From Adiantum capillus-veneris (Eukaryota; Streptophyta; Polypodiopsida; Polypodiales; Pteridaceae): a stretch of DNA of 64,000 nucleotides. The notes under the pieces were generated by a model that was not told the origin of the DNA, searched no databases, and saw only the letters and a program-made list of their open reading frames with translations. The DNA is taken from NCBI GenBank assembly GCA_014529385.2, contig CM043970.1, forward strand, positions 68,964,567-69,028,566. Direction: 5' to 3'. Position numbers and translations under genes: made by a program. Positions 11,213 to 22,173 of the stretch are shown here, piece by piece. Numbering within the stretch: the first letter of the stretch is position 1; the number at the start of each line of letters is the position of its first letter.

Positions 11213-11880
11213 ATGTCTAATCATGGGTGTGCTTAATTTGAGGAGCTATCTCTTGATTTGCAAGGAGAAATAGCTACAATTGTACCCACAAATTAACTAT
11301 CTCTCATAAGGAACTTTTGATTCACAAAGCACCATCACCATGCTTGAAACCGTGCAGGAAGAGGACCGAGTGCTCACCGCATGGCGAATCCTAAATCTTG
11401 AAGAAGGCGAGAACATTGAAAGGTATGTAGATAAGTTTTGGGACGTCTCAAAGCAGTTGTCTACAAACGCGTCAATTTCTCTAAGCAAAAGCAGCAATCA
11501 TGTCCTGGGCTCCCTAAAGAATGGAGCGAGTATGTCAATGCACACAACGACCCAGGACTATATTGGAGGTTATTCATCACTCTATGATAGCCTCTAATAT
11601 TAAATTTCAGCATGCAGACAAAGCATCAAAGCCAAAGTTTGTGAAGGAGAAGCCTCAAGAGAAAGGGAGACAACTGCAAACGTACAACCACAACAAAGGC
11701 GAGAAACCAAGGACAAACAAGGCTATCAAGGTAAAAACCGTCTCTCTCCTAAAGATATTGAATGTTATCATAAAGATAATAGATGTTTTAAATGCGGTTA
11801 ACAAGGTCACTCTTACCTCACGTGCCCTCGTCGAAATCATGGAAAGCAGGAACACCCTAGAACTGCAATGACTACTGTTC
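11213..11880 (+). pseudogene. gag of the plus-strand chromovirus
   Basis: An ATG at 11213 corresponds to the gag start of the sister copy but meets a stop within eight codons. A deletion then removes part of the N-terminal domain. The stretch AWRILNLEEGENIERYVDKF (from 11378) and RPRTILEVIHHSMIASNIKFQ (from 11550) match the minus-strand gag in two different frames. The zinc knuckle near 11780-11830 reads CFKCG, a TAA stop, then QGHSYLTC: all four ligands are there, interrupted by a stop. Confidence 0.8.
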
Positions 11881-11934
11881 TAAAAGAGTGAGGTCTCCCA
11901 CAAGGAAGTCCCTTATGCTATGCATGGGGAAAAG

Positions 11935-12600
11935 TGAGAGAGCATGATTCACTCATCCTCTTTGATCCTGGTTCCACACACAATTATATATATGTAGGAT
12001 TACAATCAAAGCTAGGGATACATGCTCACAAGATGAGAGGAACATATGATGTTGAAGGACCCTTTGAAGGCCCTGACACCCAGTCACTCCATTGATTGGG
12101 AAGTTAAGGATTCATATGCAAGGGTATGTAGACAAAGAAGACTTTCTCATCTCTTTGATCAAGAATAAAGATGTTTTGCTTGGAGCACCATGGTTTGATT
12201 GTATGATTGCTTCTCTCAATTTTCCAAATAGAGAGTTAATATTTAAGGACAAGGTTAGAGATATCACTTTGCACTTCAATGAGAAGGGGCACACTATCCC
12301 ACTTGTTTCTCATGACTCTTTTCACAAAGCAATAAAAAGGTTCCATTTTTGCTTACATGATATTTGTCAAGGATGCTCCTAACTCTACTGATGTCTCTCC
12401 TAATGGTTCCCGCTGAAATTTTCATTGATGATATTCCGGGTGAGTTGCCTCCTAAAAGAGGAGATGATGATCATAGGATTGACCTCATCCCACGAAGGTC
12501 CCCTCCTAACAAGCCTCCTTATCGAGTGTCACTGGATCAACAAGAGGAAATCATGTCACAAGTTAATGAACTTGTGAAAAAGGGAATGGTATGACGTAGC
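11935..12600 (+). pseudogene. Aspartic protease and PR-RT linker (plus-strand chromovirus)
   Basis: LILFDPGSTHNYI near 11957 is the active-site loop (D-P-G, normal for this group). It is followed by LLGAPWF at about 12178-12200 and the linker IFIDDIPGELPPKRGDDDH. The frame is shifted at about 12090 and again near 12390. The linker ends with NELVKKGMV and then a TGA near 12595, just before RT. Confidence 0.75.
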
Positions 12601-13149
12601 TCTTCACCATTTTGTTCTCATGTCTTATTAGTGCACAAAAAGGATGGTACATACAGGATGTATGTGGACTATTGTGCACTAAACAAGTTGAGAGTGAAAA
12701 ATCAATTTTCAGTTCCAAGGATTGTAGATTTGTTTGATAAGCTACAAGTCTCTATCTACTTCAGTAGAATAGAACTTAAAAGTGACTATTATCAAATACA
12801 AATTGTGCCAGAAGATATTCATAAGACAACCATCAGGACCACCTTTGGCTTGTATGAATGTCTTGTTATGCCTTTCAGCCTAACAAATGCACCAGCCACA
12901 TTCAATAGAATGATGAAAAGGATCTTTTGTGTACATAGGACTTACACAGGAGTATTCTTTGATGATATCATAGTCTACTCCAAGTCTTTAGAAGAACACA
13001 AAGAGCATCTCAAGGCAGTGTTTCAAGCACTCCAAGAGAACAAGTTGTACATAAACCGCAAAAGGAGTGAATTATTCTTAGAAGAGATTCAATATTTAGG
13101 TCATCATTATCTCAAAAGATGGAATCCATATGGATCAACAAAAGCTTGA
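12600..13149 (+). pseudogene. Reverse transcriptase (plus-strand chromovirus)
   Basis: Motifs in order: HKKDGTYRMYVDYCALN, motif A as FSRIELKSDYYQIQI (Glu for the catalytic Asp, codon GAA, as in the sister copy), [17 protein letters not shown], motif C FFDDIIVYS, then QYLGHH. The frame is lost at about 13115 by a small indel, with RT continuing in the next frame at 13130. Several conserved residues are changed (Gly to Asp and His to Tyr in SGYHQ). Confidence 0.85.
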
Positions 13150-13745
13150 GGTAATAAATACATGGCCTGAACCAAGGAGTCTACATGAGCTACAAAGCTT
13201 CATTGAAATGTGCTCATACTATAGAAGATTCATTGCAAAATTCTCTGCCATAGCAGGACCATTACATGATTTGACAAAGAAGAATGTCAAATATGTGTGG
13301 ACTGACAAGGAGAGAAAGGCTTTCACTACACTAAAAGAGAGACTCACATCTCAACTTGTGTTAGTGTTACCCGACCTCTCAAAGACATTCGAGGTCCATT
13401 GTGATGCAAGTGATGAGTTTCTTGGAGCAGTACTTCTCCAAGAAGGACATGCCATAGCATATGAGAGTCGCCGCTTGCACTCTGACGAAAAAAGACTTGG
13501 CATTTATGAAAAAGAGCTTCTAGCTATCTTGCATGCCTTGGATACATGGATGCATTATTTGTTTGGAAAGCTATTCATCATTCAAACGGACCATCAGAGT
13601 CTCAAGTACTTCATGACATAGACGAAGATTTTTGACAAGCAATTGAGGTGGGCCAATTTTCTTTCGCAATTTCATTTTCACATTGCTCACATTCTTGCTA
13701 AGCACAATAAAGTAGCAGATGCTTTATCACGTAGACCTCGCTACA
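13130..13745 (+). pseudogene. RNase H (plus-strand chromovirus)
   Basis: After a connection segment (SFIEMCSYYRRFIAKFSAIA) come the RNase H residues: VHCDASDEFLGAVLLQEG (Asp), GIYEKELLAILHAL (Glu), QTDHQSLKYF (Asp), then the ADALSRRP end. An in-frame TAG at about 13619 stands where a Gln (CAG) is usual. Apart from that the 200-residue domain reads well. Confidence 0.85.
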
Positions 13746-14237
13746 ATACTATGTCTGTAGCCTCTCACAATGATCTTACCTCTATGATAGATGAGTACGC
13801 TACTCACTCAGATTTTGGCGATGTCATGTCAGCCATAGCACTAGGGAAGACACCGGAACCATACGTGGTTCAAGATGGCTATTTTCTATATGGCTCAAGG
13901 CTATGTGTTACTCAAGATTTGAGAGAAAAGGTCATGTATGAATCACATGCTTCACCTTATGCTGGACATAGAGGGATTCAGGCTATAATGAATTTTATTG
14001 AGACATTGCACATATGATTGGGTTCTTCTCAAATTTCCAAAAGCTCATCTACGTCATACAACAGGCAAAATTTGGGAAGAAGAGTTCATTGGTCATCAAA
14101 AATATTATGCTAAACCAGCACGCAGATATTATGGACCATTCCAAATCTTAAGGCCAATCAATGAAATGGCTTATCAACTTAGGCTACCGTTTCATTGGCC
14201 AATCCATAATGCTTTCGACGTAAGCTTACAAAGGTGA
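13746..14237 (+). pseudogene. Integrase with core deleted (plus-strand chromovirus)
   Basis: The first part gives the pre-finger region and HASPYAGHRG (HH of the zinc finger) up to about 14010. The text then jumps to LKFPKAHLRHTTGKIW and the C-terminal GPF-type segment YYGPFQILRPINEMAYQLRLP. The CC half of the finger and the whole DDE core (about 250 residues in the family) are missing, so this copy could not integrate on its own. The lost finger half is the kind of sequence still present, displaced, at 3990-4235. Confidence 0.85.
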
Positions 14238-14280
14238 TCCTCCAGAAGAACCAATTTTGGAAGATCCTCCCGAATTTGAA

Positions 14281-14440
14281 GGGCCCAAAGAGATATTGCA
14301 ACCTGAGCATATCATTCGACATGAAGACAAGGTGCTACATAATGGTAAGTTACTCCGTAAATATCTCATTAAATTCAAAAATTATCCTTTTAAAGATGCT
14401 AGATAGATGCAAAAGCCACAATTAAAGGATAATATTTCAA
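14281..14440 (+). pseudogene. Chromodomain tail (plus-strand chromovirus)
   Basis: Plus-strand frame: QPEHIIRHEDKVLHNGKLL, then YLIKFKNYPFKDAR followed by TAG (Trp in the sister copy), then MQKPQLKD. The aromatic/basic pattern is that of the chromovirus chromodomain. Confidence 0.65.
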
Positions 14441-14849
14441 TGGTAGACACCTACAATGAATTGCACAAAATACCCTAAAATTCTTACCTCAATGTATCTA
14501 ATGAAAGTTAATGAAGAAATACATAGTCTTCTCTTAAATTGCAATCTACTATTTTAAGTTATTTATTGAAGTTTTAAATGTACTGTGTATGCATACCAGA
14601 TGTTGCACACTCGCGGCAGATTTTCTCCCGAGTACCAAGTAGCCTTGCTAGCTATTATGGGAATGTGCTGGGCTCAATGTGGTTGACATACTTGTGGCAA
14701 CATTGCTTCCAAGTACCAAGTAGATTGGTCATCTAGTATGGGAAGATGTCAAATGTGCTTAAAGTGGATCCTGAGAAAAATGTCAATGGACCAAATGTAG
14801 TACTCTCTCTCTCTTGAATAGAAGCATAGTCAAGGACGACTATGATTTC

Positions 14850-14862
14850 AAGAGTGGGGTAA
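14850..14862 (+). other. Polypurine tract
   Basis: aagagtggggtaa directly before the 3' LTR; it resembles the tract of the chromovirus at 57519-63224 (aagggtggagtaa) and agacggggaaga before the LTR at 31343. Confidence 0.75.
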
Positions 14863-15974
14863 TGTCACCATATTTCATTTTTGGTCTACTTAAATGCATT
14901 TTATATTTCTAAAATTGGCCATTTTAGTGAGAGAAAATAAAAATAGTAAAAGGACTAACAATGTACAATGGACAAGATGATGCATTTGTGAACTAGAGAG
15001 TTCCAAGAATTTTATGCATTTTTGAAAAGTGCCATCGATGTCCGTTCAGGGTTTTAATTAGATTTTTTGGACTAAAAGTATTTATTAAGTATTGTCCAAA
15101 ATATTCTCGAAATCCTCCAAAATTAAGCTAAAAGGTTGTCCGACCGCATCGGATCATGGACAAAGTAGGTTTTTGGGCCAAGGGGGGTGGAGTGGTGGCC
15201 AAGGAAATTGGAGGGACACTTATGGGATGGCCGAATAGGTCTGAAAGCCCATATGAGGCGCCTTCTCTCCAGAGCCACCCATCCTTGGCAGATGGGAGCC
15301 ACCCCTTTGCACCCACTTTGCATGGCTTGCTCCCCAAGCCACCCAGAGAGGGAAAATCAACCAAGGGCTGATCTGGGGCTGTTTTTTACTGATCTGGGCT
15401 GATTTTCCACTCCATGAAGCTCCACTTCATCTCCTTCTTCCCCAACTATGCCTGTTTTACATACTATGCGTGATTATGCCTTAATTACACATACAGATTC
15501 CTATGCTTAAATACTTCTTTTCCAACCTGTATCTTGCTTGTCCCCCAAATATCTTATCATCCATGTGATGTTTAAGGTTTTGGGAATGAGTTCTACGAGC
15601 GTTGCGGTGCAAAAAAGACTAGTCACAACCTGCCAAATTTTAGAGCTAGTAATTGTTGAACGTGAGCAGTTAGACGTGTGATTAGCATTATATTAATCCA
15701 TATTTCTTCTATTTTTAAAAAGATTAGTTAATACAAATTCCTTTCGGAGGGGGGGTCGGCTCCAGAAAGTCCGGCCCTCAACTGGTGTCGATTTTCTCTC
15801 TCTCACTCACTCTTTTCCTTGCAGTTTTCATAGCATGCATGTGTGATGTGTGATGAATCTATTGATCTTTGCGCTTTTCAACCGTTATTCTCGAACTTGC
15901 TCAATGATTTGTTAATAGATTCATTATTAAATTAACCAACAATTTTTGCTGCATCGTTAATACCAATTATATCA
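14863..15974 (+). repeat. 3' LTR of the plus-strand chromovirus
   Basis: Starts TGTCACCATATTTC and can be followed to about 15974 (atatca). It aligns throughout with 9838-10940. The exact right end is uncertain because the next bases already read as copia polyprotein. Confidence 0.85.
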
Positions 15975-15989
15975 ATTTTGGTGATAAAA

Positions 15990-16680
15990 TTATTGCTTAT
16001 GGCATTTTATGTCATGGGCTGTATAAGCTCACTCTGTATGACAAGTGTGGGAAAAATTTTGCAAATGCACTTTTGGATTCAAAGGCTATTTTAGATGCAA
16101 AACATTGGTATGCACGTTTTGGTCATCTGTGTTTGCAAAAATATGATATGGTTGCTTCTTTACCGCCTCTTGAAGCACCTGTCAAACATGTTTGTGAAGG
16201 CTGTATTTTGGGTAAGATGCAGCGTTCAAAGTTTCCAAAGGATGGTTCAGTTAGGGCCAGATGAAGGTTGCAACTTGTGCATAGTGATGTTTGTGGGCCC
16301 ATGCAAACTCCGTCCTTGGGCAATTACCTTTACTTCTTCGTGAATTTTATTGATGATTACTCCAGGCATGCATGGGTGTTTCCGCTTAAAGCAAAGTCCA
16401 AAATTTTATGTGCTTCAAACAATTTCTGGCTATGGCTAAAAATGTCTGAAAATGTACTATGGGCACCCTCCGTTTCGATCGAGGGGGGGAGTATATGTCT
16501 CATGAATTCAATGCATTTTTGGCTAATCGTGGGATAAAACACCAATGTTCAGTGCCTTATACGCCTCAGCAAAATATTGTTGCTGAGAGGAAAAATAGGT
16601 CACTTATAGAAATGGCACAAATCTATGGTCAAAAGTCAAGCTTTGCCACATTGGTTTTGGCTTGAGGCCATCATGTGTGC
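15990..16680 (+). pseudogene. copia A integrase
   Basis: HWYARFGHLCLQ and CEGCILGKMQR form the HHCC finger. The core follows with LVHSDVCGPM (first Asp), FDRGGEYMSHEF (second Asp) and VAERKNRSLIEMA (Glu). All catalytic residues are visible, but the frame has a TGA after the finger (about 16262) and shifts near 16400 and 16460. The region continues to about 16825 with ATYVLKRCPTKFLQSITPYE, the usual end of the copia integrase. Confidence 0.85.
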
Positions 16681-17078
16681 CACTTATGTATTAAAAAGGT
16701 GTCCTACAAAATTTTTGCAGTCTATTACTCCATATGAAGCATGGCATGATAGAAAGCCTTCTATTGAGCACATGCGTGTTTTTGACTGTTTGGCATATAC
16801 TTTGCTGCCACAAACACAGCGCTGAAAATTGGATGATAAGGCTGTCATATGTATCTTTGTTGGTTATAGTGCTGAAAGAAAAGATACAGGACGTACCATC
16901 CACAAACAAAGCGTATTCTGGTTTCACGGGATGTTGTGTTTGTGGAAGATTCTGTTCAACCCTTGCTATCATGTACTAGAGACACTAATGTAAGCTCACA
17001 GGACATGTATGACACTTTGTTGCCTCTTTTTAGTGGTGGAAGTACGAATGTAAACTCCATGAGGCAAATGTATAGCCT

Positions 17079-18036
17079 ATGGGGATTTTCAAAAATGTTA
17101 TGGATCAGCCTATTACTGATGTAGATGTACATGATGTACTTGATGAGGAAAGGGCTGAAAATGAGCAGGCTAGAGGTATGCCAAACTGGTTGGTGCATAC
17201 ATTGCGTGACAGTAAATTGGATGGACCTTTGTCTAGGCATACTCGTTCAGGCTCTAGCCATGCATCTTATGCATCAGATTGTTATGCTTTGGCTGTGTTT
17301 AGCTTACATGATGTTGAGGAATGTCTCTCTTTTGATGAAGCACAAAATTCAACAAATTGGATGGCTGCCATACAATCAAAATATAATACACTTATAGAAA
17401 ATGACACATGGAGTTTATGTGATTTGCCTCCTGGTAAAAAGGCCATTGGTACAATGTGGGTTTGCAAGCCGGATGGTGAGATTGATCGCTATAAGGCTTG
17501 ACTTGTTGCAAAGGGTTATGCACAACAAAAGGCCATAGATTATGAAGAGACTTTTGCTCCCACTTATCGTATGACTACTGTCCGTTTTCTATGTGCATTG
17601 GCAGCTCATTTTGGTTGGGGTGTACATCAATCAAACATTGTTATGCTTTCTTGAATGGTGACATATTTGAGGAAGTTTATGTAACGTAGCCTCGCGGTTT
17701 TGTCAAGAAAGGACATGAGGATAAGGTGTGTAAATGTAACAAATCTTTGTATGGGTTGAAGCAATCTCCTCGTGCTTGGTATGAGAAGGCTGATACTCAT
17801 TTGTTCAAACAGCCTTTTGTAATAGTCCAACAAAAAGCACATTGTATGTCAAGCGTGAGAGTAATGTACTTCTCATTGGACCAAACGAGAGACATATTGC
17901 TGAATTTAAGGCTGATTTAAATGCTACTTTCAAGATGAAAGATTTGGGACTGTTGCATCATTACTTAGGTATACAATTTAAGCAGTGTAATGTTGGTATC
18001 GCCTTGTTTCAAACAGCTCATGCATATCATGGTTGA
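17079..18036 (+). pseudogene. copia A reverse transcriptase lacking the YVDD box
   Basis: NWMAAIQSKYNTLIENDTW opens RT, then GTMWVCKPDGEIDRYKA, a [41 protein letters not shown]. The text then goes from LYVKRESNVLLI directly to GPNERHIAEFKADL. In copia elements about ten residues including the metal-binding YVDD lie between these, and here they are absent. After YLGIQF a further deletion removes the RT-RNase H connection. The enzyme cannot be active. Confidence 0.85.
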
Positions 18037-18400
18037 GCAAGAAGCAACCTACTGTGTCCACTTTGAGTTGTGAGGCTGAGTACAGGGCAGTCTTCACAAA
18101 TACGGTTGAGTGTATATGGCTCAGACGCCTTATGGCTAATTTGGGTGTTGGACAGGACATTGCCAACACTATCTACACTGACAGTCAGAGCGCATTGGCA
18201 GTTGCGAGGAACCCAGTTTTTCATGCTTGCACAAAGCCCATTGAGGTGCATTACCACTATGTCAGGGACAGACTCTCAGCAGGAGAGATTAGCTTGGCTT
18301 ATGTACCAGCATAGAACAACCTTGCAGATCTTTTCACAAAGGCATTGTCTTGTGAGAAGTTTGAAGTTTTTTTGCAAATCTTTGGGCTTACTCCCCTTTG
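18033..18400 (+). pseudogene. copia A RNase H
   Basis: SKKQPTVSTLSCEAEYRAV (with the catalytic Glu), IYTDSQSALAVARNPVFH (Asp), IEVHYHYVRDRL, then a TAG and NNLADLFTKALSCEKF: the standard C-terminal end of copia polyproteins. The first catalytic Asp region is lost in the upstream deletion. Confidence 0.85.
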
Positions 18401-18479
18401 TGGAATAATCATGTCCACAGGGCATGCCACTTCTACTCTATGTGTTAGCTCTGGTTCACCGCATCACTCTAGGGGGATT

Positions 18480-18707
18480 TGTTACCATATACATGTGGTA
18501 GTGATGTGTGTAAACACACTTAGGACCACCAGAATATTTACTCCCTCTTTAGGAGGTTTTTTCCCCCGTGAATTGTATATACGCCCACCATTCTAGGGCT
18601 ATCTATCTTTCCATTGCACACTAAGTAAAGTTCTCTTTATTGTGTGCCTTGAGCTTCCTTCATCTTCTCCAAGCTCCGTGTGTTTTCCTACAACCGTATT
18701 TCAAGCA
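18480..18707 (+). repeat. copia A 3' LTR (228 bp)
   Basis: Preceded by the purine tract agggggatt. Starts TGTTACCATA and ends ttcaagca. It matches the LTRs at 20893-21119 and 29173-29400. Followed by ctggt, one change from the ccggt duplication that flanks copia B. Confidence 0.9.
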
Positions 18708-19694
18708 CTGGTGACAATTGTGCTAAAAAAACTAAGAGCAATACCTTTCCATGCTTCTGAGCTATCATTTGAAATCCCTACCCAAGAGGATGTGAATCTT
18801 GCATCCAACTACAAGAGCGACACATCAATCCAGAATGGCTTGGCACAATAGAGCCCGAGAGCACATGTGGTAAGGAAGCACCATACAACCTAAACATATT
18901 AAAAGGTCTCCTATGACCCTTTCCTCATCTTCCAACCGATTTACATTTCTCACTCTTTAATGTGCTATCCACACCATTAAAGTCTACTGTATGTGTTGAA
19001 TTAAACTCTAGAAATAGTAGTTTTTATTCATTCTATAATTGAGTTGTGTATTTTATTATCTATCCATTTAATTGGTGGAGTTGCAATTATAATTAGACAT
19101 TAACTCCTTATTCTATATATCTAATAAAAAATAAGGCTAGACATTAGATGGGTCAATAGGATGTGCATATGGTCACATGACCTACATAGGATGTGTGTAT
19201 GGTCACATTAGATGGGTCAATAGGATGTGCGTATGGTCACATGACCTACATACCCAACAACCTCCCACTTGAAGGCCAGTGGTGAGGCCCGATTGATGTA
19301 CTTATATACAAATTAGACTTTGAAGCTCTAAGATTCACCCAATATTATTAGTATGGATCTTAGCAAGCTCTATACATTTTCAAGCCAATATATCACATAT
19401 CACATGATATTTGAATTCTATGTGCTTCAACTTAGAGTGAAACATAAGATTTTGTGCCAACACTCTGGCTATCACAAAGCATATTGGAACTTGATGGATG
19501 CCCGAATCTCCCACTAGACAAGATAAGAATATGGCTTCCTTGCTGACATAAGATGCAACAACATACTCTATCTTAGTACTAGCAGCGGTGTAATTTTGGA
19601 GACATGATCGCCAAGATATAGTTGCTCCAGAAACAAGAAAGCCTAACCACATATACACCTTGCACCTCATTGGTCCACCTCTAACCCTAATGAC
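18708..19694. repeat. Repeat X, middle part (copy 1)
   Basis: Matches 29401-30383 almost base for base and 50257-51148 less closely. Contains part of a minus-strand copia element: at 19380-19640 the minus strand reads ATISWRSCLQNY, KIEYVVASYVSKEAIFLSC and KHIEFKYHVICDILA, a copia RNase H. The minus-strand polypurine tract aagtgggaggttgttggg lies at about 19253-19270. A 64-bp tandem duplication (19146-19209 and from 19210) is also shared with the second copy. Confidence 0.85.
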
Positions 19695-20892
19695 AATGTC
19701 ACTATGCAAGTTAGAGATTGATCTGCCTACATGGCCATACACGTAATGGTCCTGTCTTTGTTTCTTCCAATTACATCCTCGTCCGTTACCTCTCTCTCTT
19801 GCTCGACATGTTGTCTCACCATGCCTGCATCATGTCCTCTTCTCCCACCTCCCTCTTTTCTCAACACCTTGCCTCACCCACTTTTTCTTTTATTTGAATG
19901 GAAGGTATCTCCTTAGATACCCTCTAATGAAACCTCTTTCAAATGGTGCGCGTGCATGCTTACTTGGAGACATGCATTTGTATTGTGTATGTATGGTGGG
20001 GGGACTTTCTTTGATTGCAGTTAAATACTTTGTATTGCGTATATATGGCGGGGGCTTGCTTTGATTGTAGTTTAATAATCGTCTTTACCTTTTGGTATGC
20101 TTACAGTGGTGATAATTTTTTTTCTCATTTGCGTGTTGTGAATGAGGATTATAAATTTTGGACCATGCGGGTAGGATTGGTGTTGGGTGCACTCTAAGGC
20201 TTAAAGTACTCATACGCATGAGAGGATCAACTTTTAGCAAAATATTTGTCATGACTCACAACCCTTGTGAATTCCTTGTCAAGTCAAGTCAAGAAGCAAC
20301 TAAGTTCAATAGATTTAAATCATAAATTAATTTATAGGATCTACTGCTTCTAATGGGGTAGTAGATTTAATTAATTTATTTACTTATAGAGCCTACTACT
20401 CCTAAGGAGTAGTAAATTTAATTAAAAATTTAATTTATTCAGTCTACTACTTTGAATGGCTCTTAAGGAAGACTATATTTAATTAATTATTTATTAATAG
20501 AATCTACTACATTTAATTAATAAATTAATTTATAGAATCTACTATTGCTAATGGCTCTAAAATAATTAAATTCTCTAATATCATGGGTCCCCTACTACCT
20601 CTAAACAAATTAAAAAGTGCTTTAGGTGTGTATTAAATTATCGCTTACAATGAAGGACCAAAAGACAACAACTATCAAATATCAACCAAGGGGGGCAATG
20701 TGAGGCTTGGACACAAAGACCCACAAGAGCTATTGATGAGAGTAGATGATCACCACAAGGATAAACAAGGGATAATAAGTGATTGTCCCGTTTATTTTAG
20801 GAAGGTCTCAACACATGATCATTCACAGGTGTAGGTCTCGGCCTTTGTATAGACTCAAGTAAAAGTATGCTCCACAGATATTGTTCACCGGT
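19695..20892. repeat. Repeat X, left part (copy 2) with AT-rich hairpin region
   Basis: 19695-20195 matches 37612-38110 and 48172-48665. 20196-20892 matches parts of 48676-50256 with a large gap. Between about 20330 and 20600 the sequence is built from alternating aatctactactcctaatgg and agtagatttaattaattt units, which are partly reverse complements of each other. No gene. It ends with ccggt, the target duplication of copia B. Confidence 0.85.
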
Positions 20893-21119
20893 TGTTACTT
20901 TATACATGTGGTAGTGATGTGTGTGAACACACTTCGGACCGTCGGGGCATTTTTTCCCTTTTTAGGAGGTTTTTTCCCATGTGCATTGTATATACGCCCA
21001 CCATTCTAGGGATATCTATCCTTCCATTGTACACTAAGTAAATTTCTCTATGTTGTGTTCCTTGAGCTTCCTTCGTCTTCTCCAAGCTTGTGTGTTTTCC
21101 TACAACCCTATTTCCAACA
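20893..21119 (+). repeat. copia B 5' LTR
   Basis: TGTTACTTTA...tttccaaca, 227 bp, with the gtagtgatgtgtg and cgcccaccattctaggg blocks shared with the other two LTRs. Confidence 0.9.
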
Positions 21120-21121
21120 AT

Positions 21122-21133
21122 TGGTATCAGAGC
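21122..21133 (+). other. Primer-binding site, initiator tRNA-Met type
   Basis: Perfect TGGTATCAGAGC two bases after the 5' LTR of copia B. Confidence 0.9.
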
Positions 21134-21459
21134 AGGTTGCGTCCTCTCCCGGGCTTAGTCGCCAGCAGCTCTAGCACATGTCTCCCCACTTTCTCCGATT
21201 TTTGTGATCTTTGGTGAGTGATTGCAGCTCGACAAATATTTTGGGTCTGCTCAGACTTTTGATTTGGGCTCGTTTTGGCCTTCGTTTCCACTATAGGTAG
21301 TACTGTTATTTTGTCATTTTTGTGCAATTTTTTGTCATTGCCGTTTTTTGCATAACAGGTCTCTTACAGTCTTCTACGGTTTGTGGTATATAGCACGTGT
21401 TGTTCCCACTTTATTTCTTCTCTTTTCGAGCAGTTTTTACATCAAGTGTAGCATTTACA

Positions 21460-22135
21460 ATGGCTGACAACAACACAGATGTGTTCATGGATAGGGACAA
21501 CTATTCTATGTGAGCTTATATGATGGAACATATTCTTGTGTCTAAGGGTGTCTGGAATATTACAAAGGACATTGATGTACATCTTGGTTCCAAAGATGTA
21601 GACAAAGTTGAGGATGTTGCAGGTTGTGCTGCTGTTATGGTTGTTTTGGCTACAGCTGAGCAAGCTCATTGGGATATAAAAGATACACAGACTTATGCAT
21701 TGATTGCATTGTCTGTGAAGCACACTATTACTCCCCACAATTTGTTCAATGAAATCTACCAAACTGGCTTGGGATATTCTGGCTGGTCTTGATGCAAGGC
21801 GCAATGAGGCTAAGATTGCATTGTTGCGTAAAGAGCTTGAATCGAAGATTATGAATGAGAAAGATGACATGGACACTTTCCTTTCTAGTGTCAAGGATAT
21901 CAATGAGCAACTTATTTCTGTAGGTGAAGTCATTTCAAACAGTTCCCTTGTGCAGACTGTTCTTGATGCCTTGCCAGATTCATACCAGAATTTTGCTAGT
22001 ACTTGGAGACTTATGAACCAAAGAAATCTTGAAGTTGTCAAGTTTGATGAAGTCTGCACATTGCTGTTGCAAGAGGCGCTTTCCAAAAAAAACAGGACTA
22101 GACAATGTTGGCGTGCAATGGCACATTCATAATGT
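21460..22135 (+). pseudogene. copia B gag (UBN2-like)
   Basis: Starts MADNNTDVFMDRDNYSM at 21460, with a TGA where Trp is expected, then YMMEHILVSKGVWNI. The core continues as ATAEQAHWDIKDTQTYALIAL and, after a shift at about 21760, as LDARRNEAKIALLRKELESK and VLDALPDSYQNFASTWRL. This is the pattern of copia gag (UBN2/DUF4219 type). It ends near 22110, before any zinc knuckle or protease, where other sequence takes over. Confidence 0.85.
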
Positions 22136-22173
22136 GAAATTAAAGTATCTACCTCACTCTTAATGTTTATGAT

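Larger units (their letters stand above)
9838..15974 (+). mobile_element. Ty3/gypsy chromovirus with two LTRs, plus strand
   Basis: About 6.1 kb: 5' LTR 9838-10940, PBS, gag, PR, RT, RNase H, truncated integrase, chromodomain, polypurine tract, 3' LTR 14863-15974. Both LTRs start TGTCAC and share nearly all of their ~1.1 kb, with many scattered differences, so the insertion is not recent. I cannot find a matching target-site duplication (caata on the left, atttt on the right); the right edge adjoins a truncated copia element. Integrase lacks its catalytic core, so the copy is non-autonomous. Confidence 0.9.
15975..18707 (+). mobile_element. Ty1/copia element A, 5'-truncated
   Basis: Begins inside the pre-integrase region and continues through integrase, RT and RNase H to a 228-bp 3' LTR. 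The 5' LTR, gag and protease are missing; the left neighbour is a chromovirus LTR. From about 17570 to its end, and on into the flanking X repeat, it is duplicated at 28268-29400. RT lacks the YVDD box (see RT entry). Confidence 0.85.
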
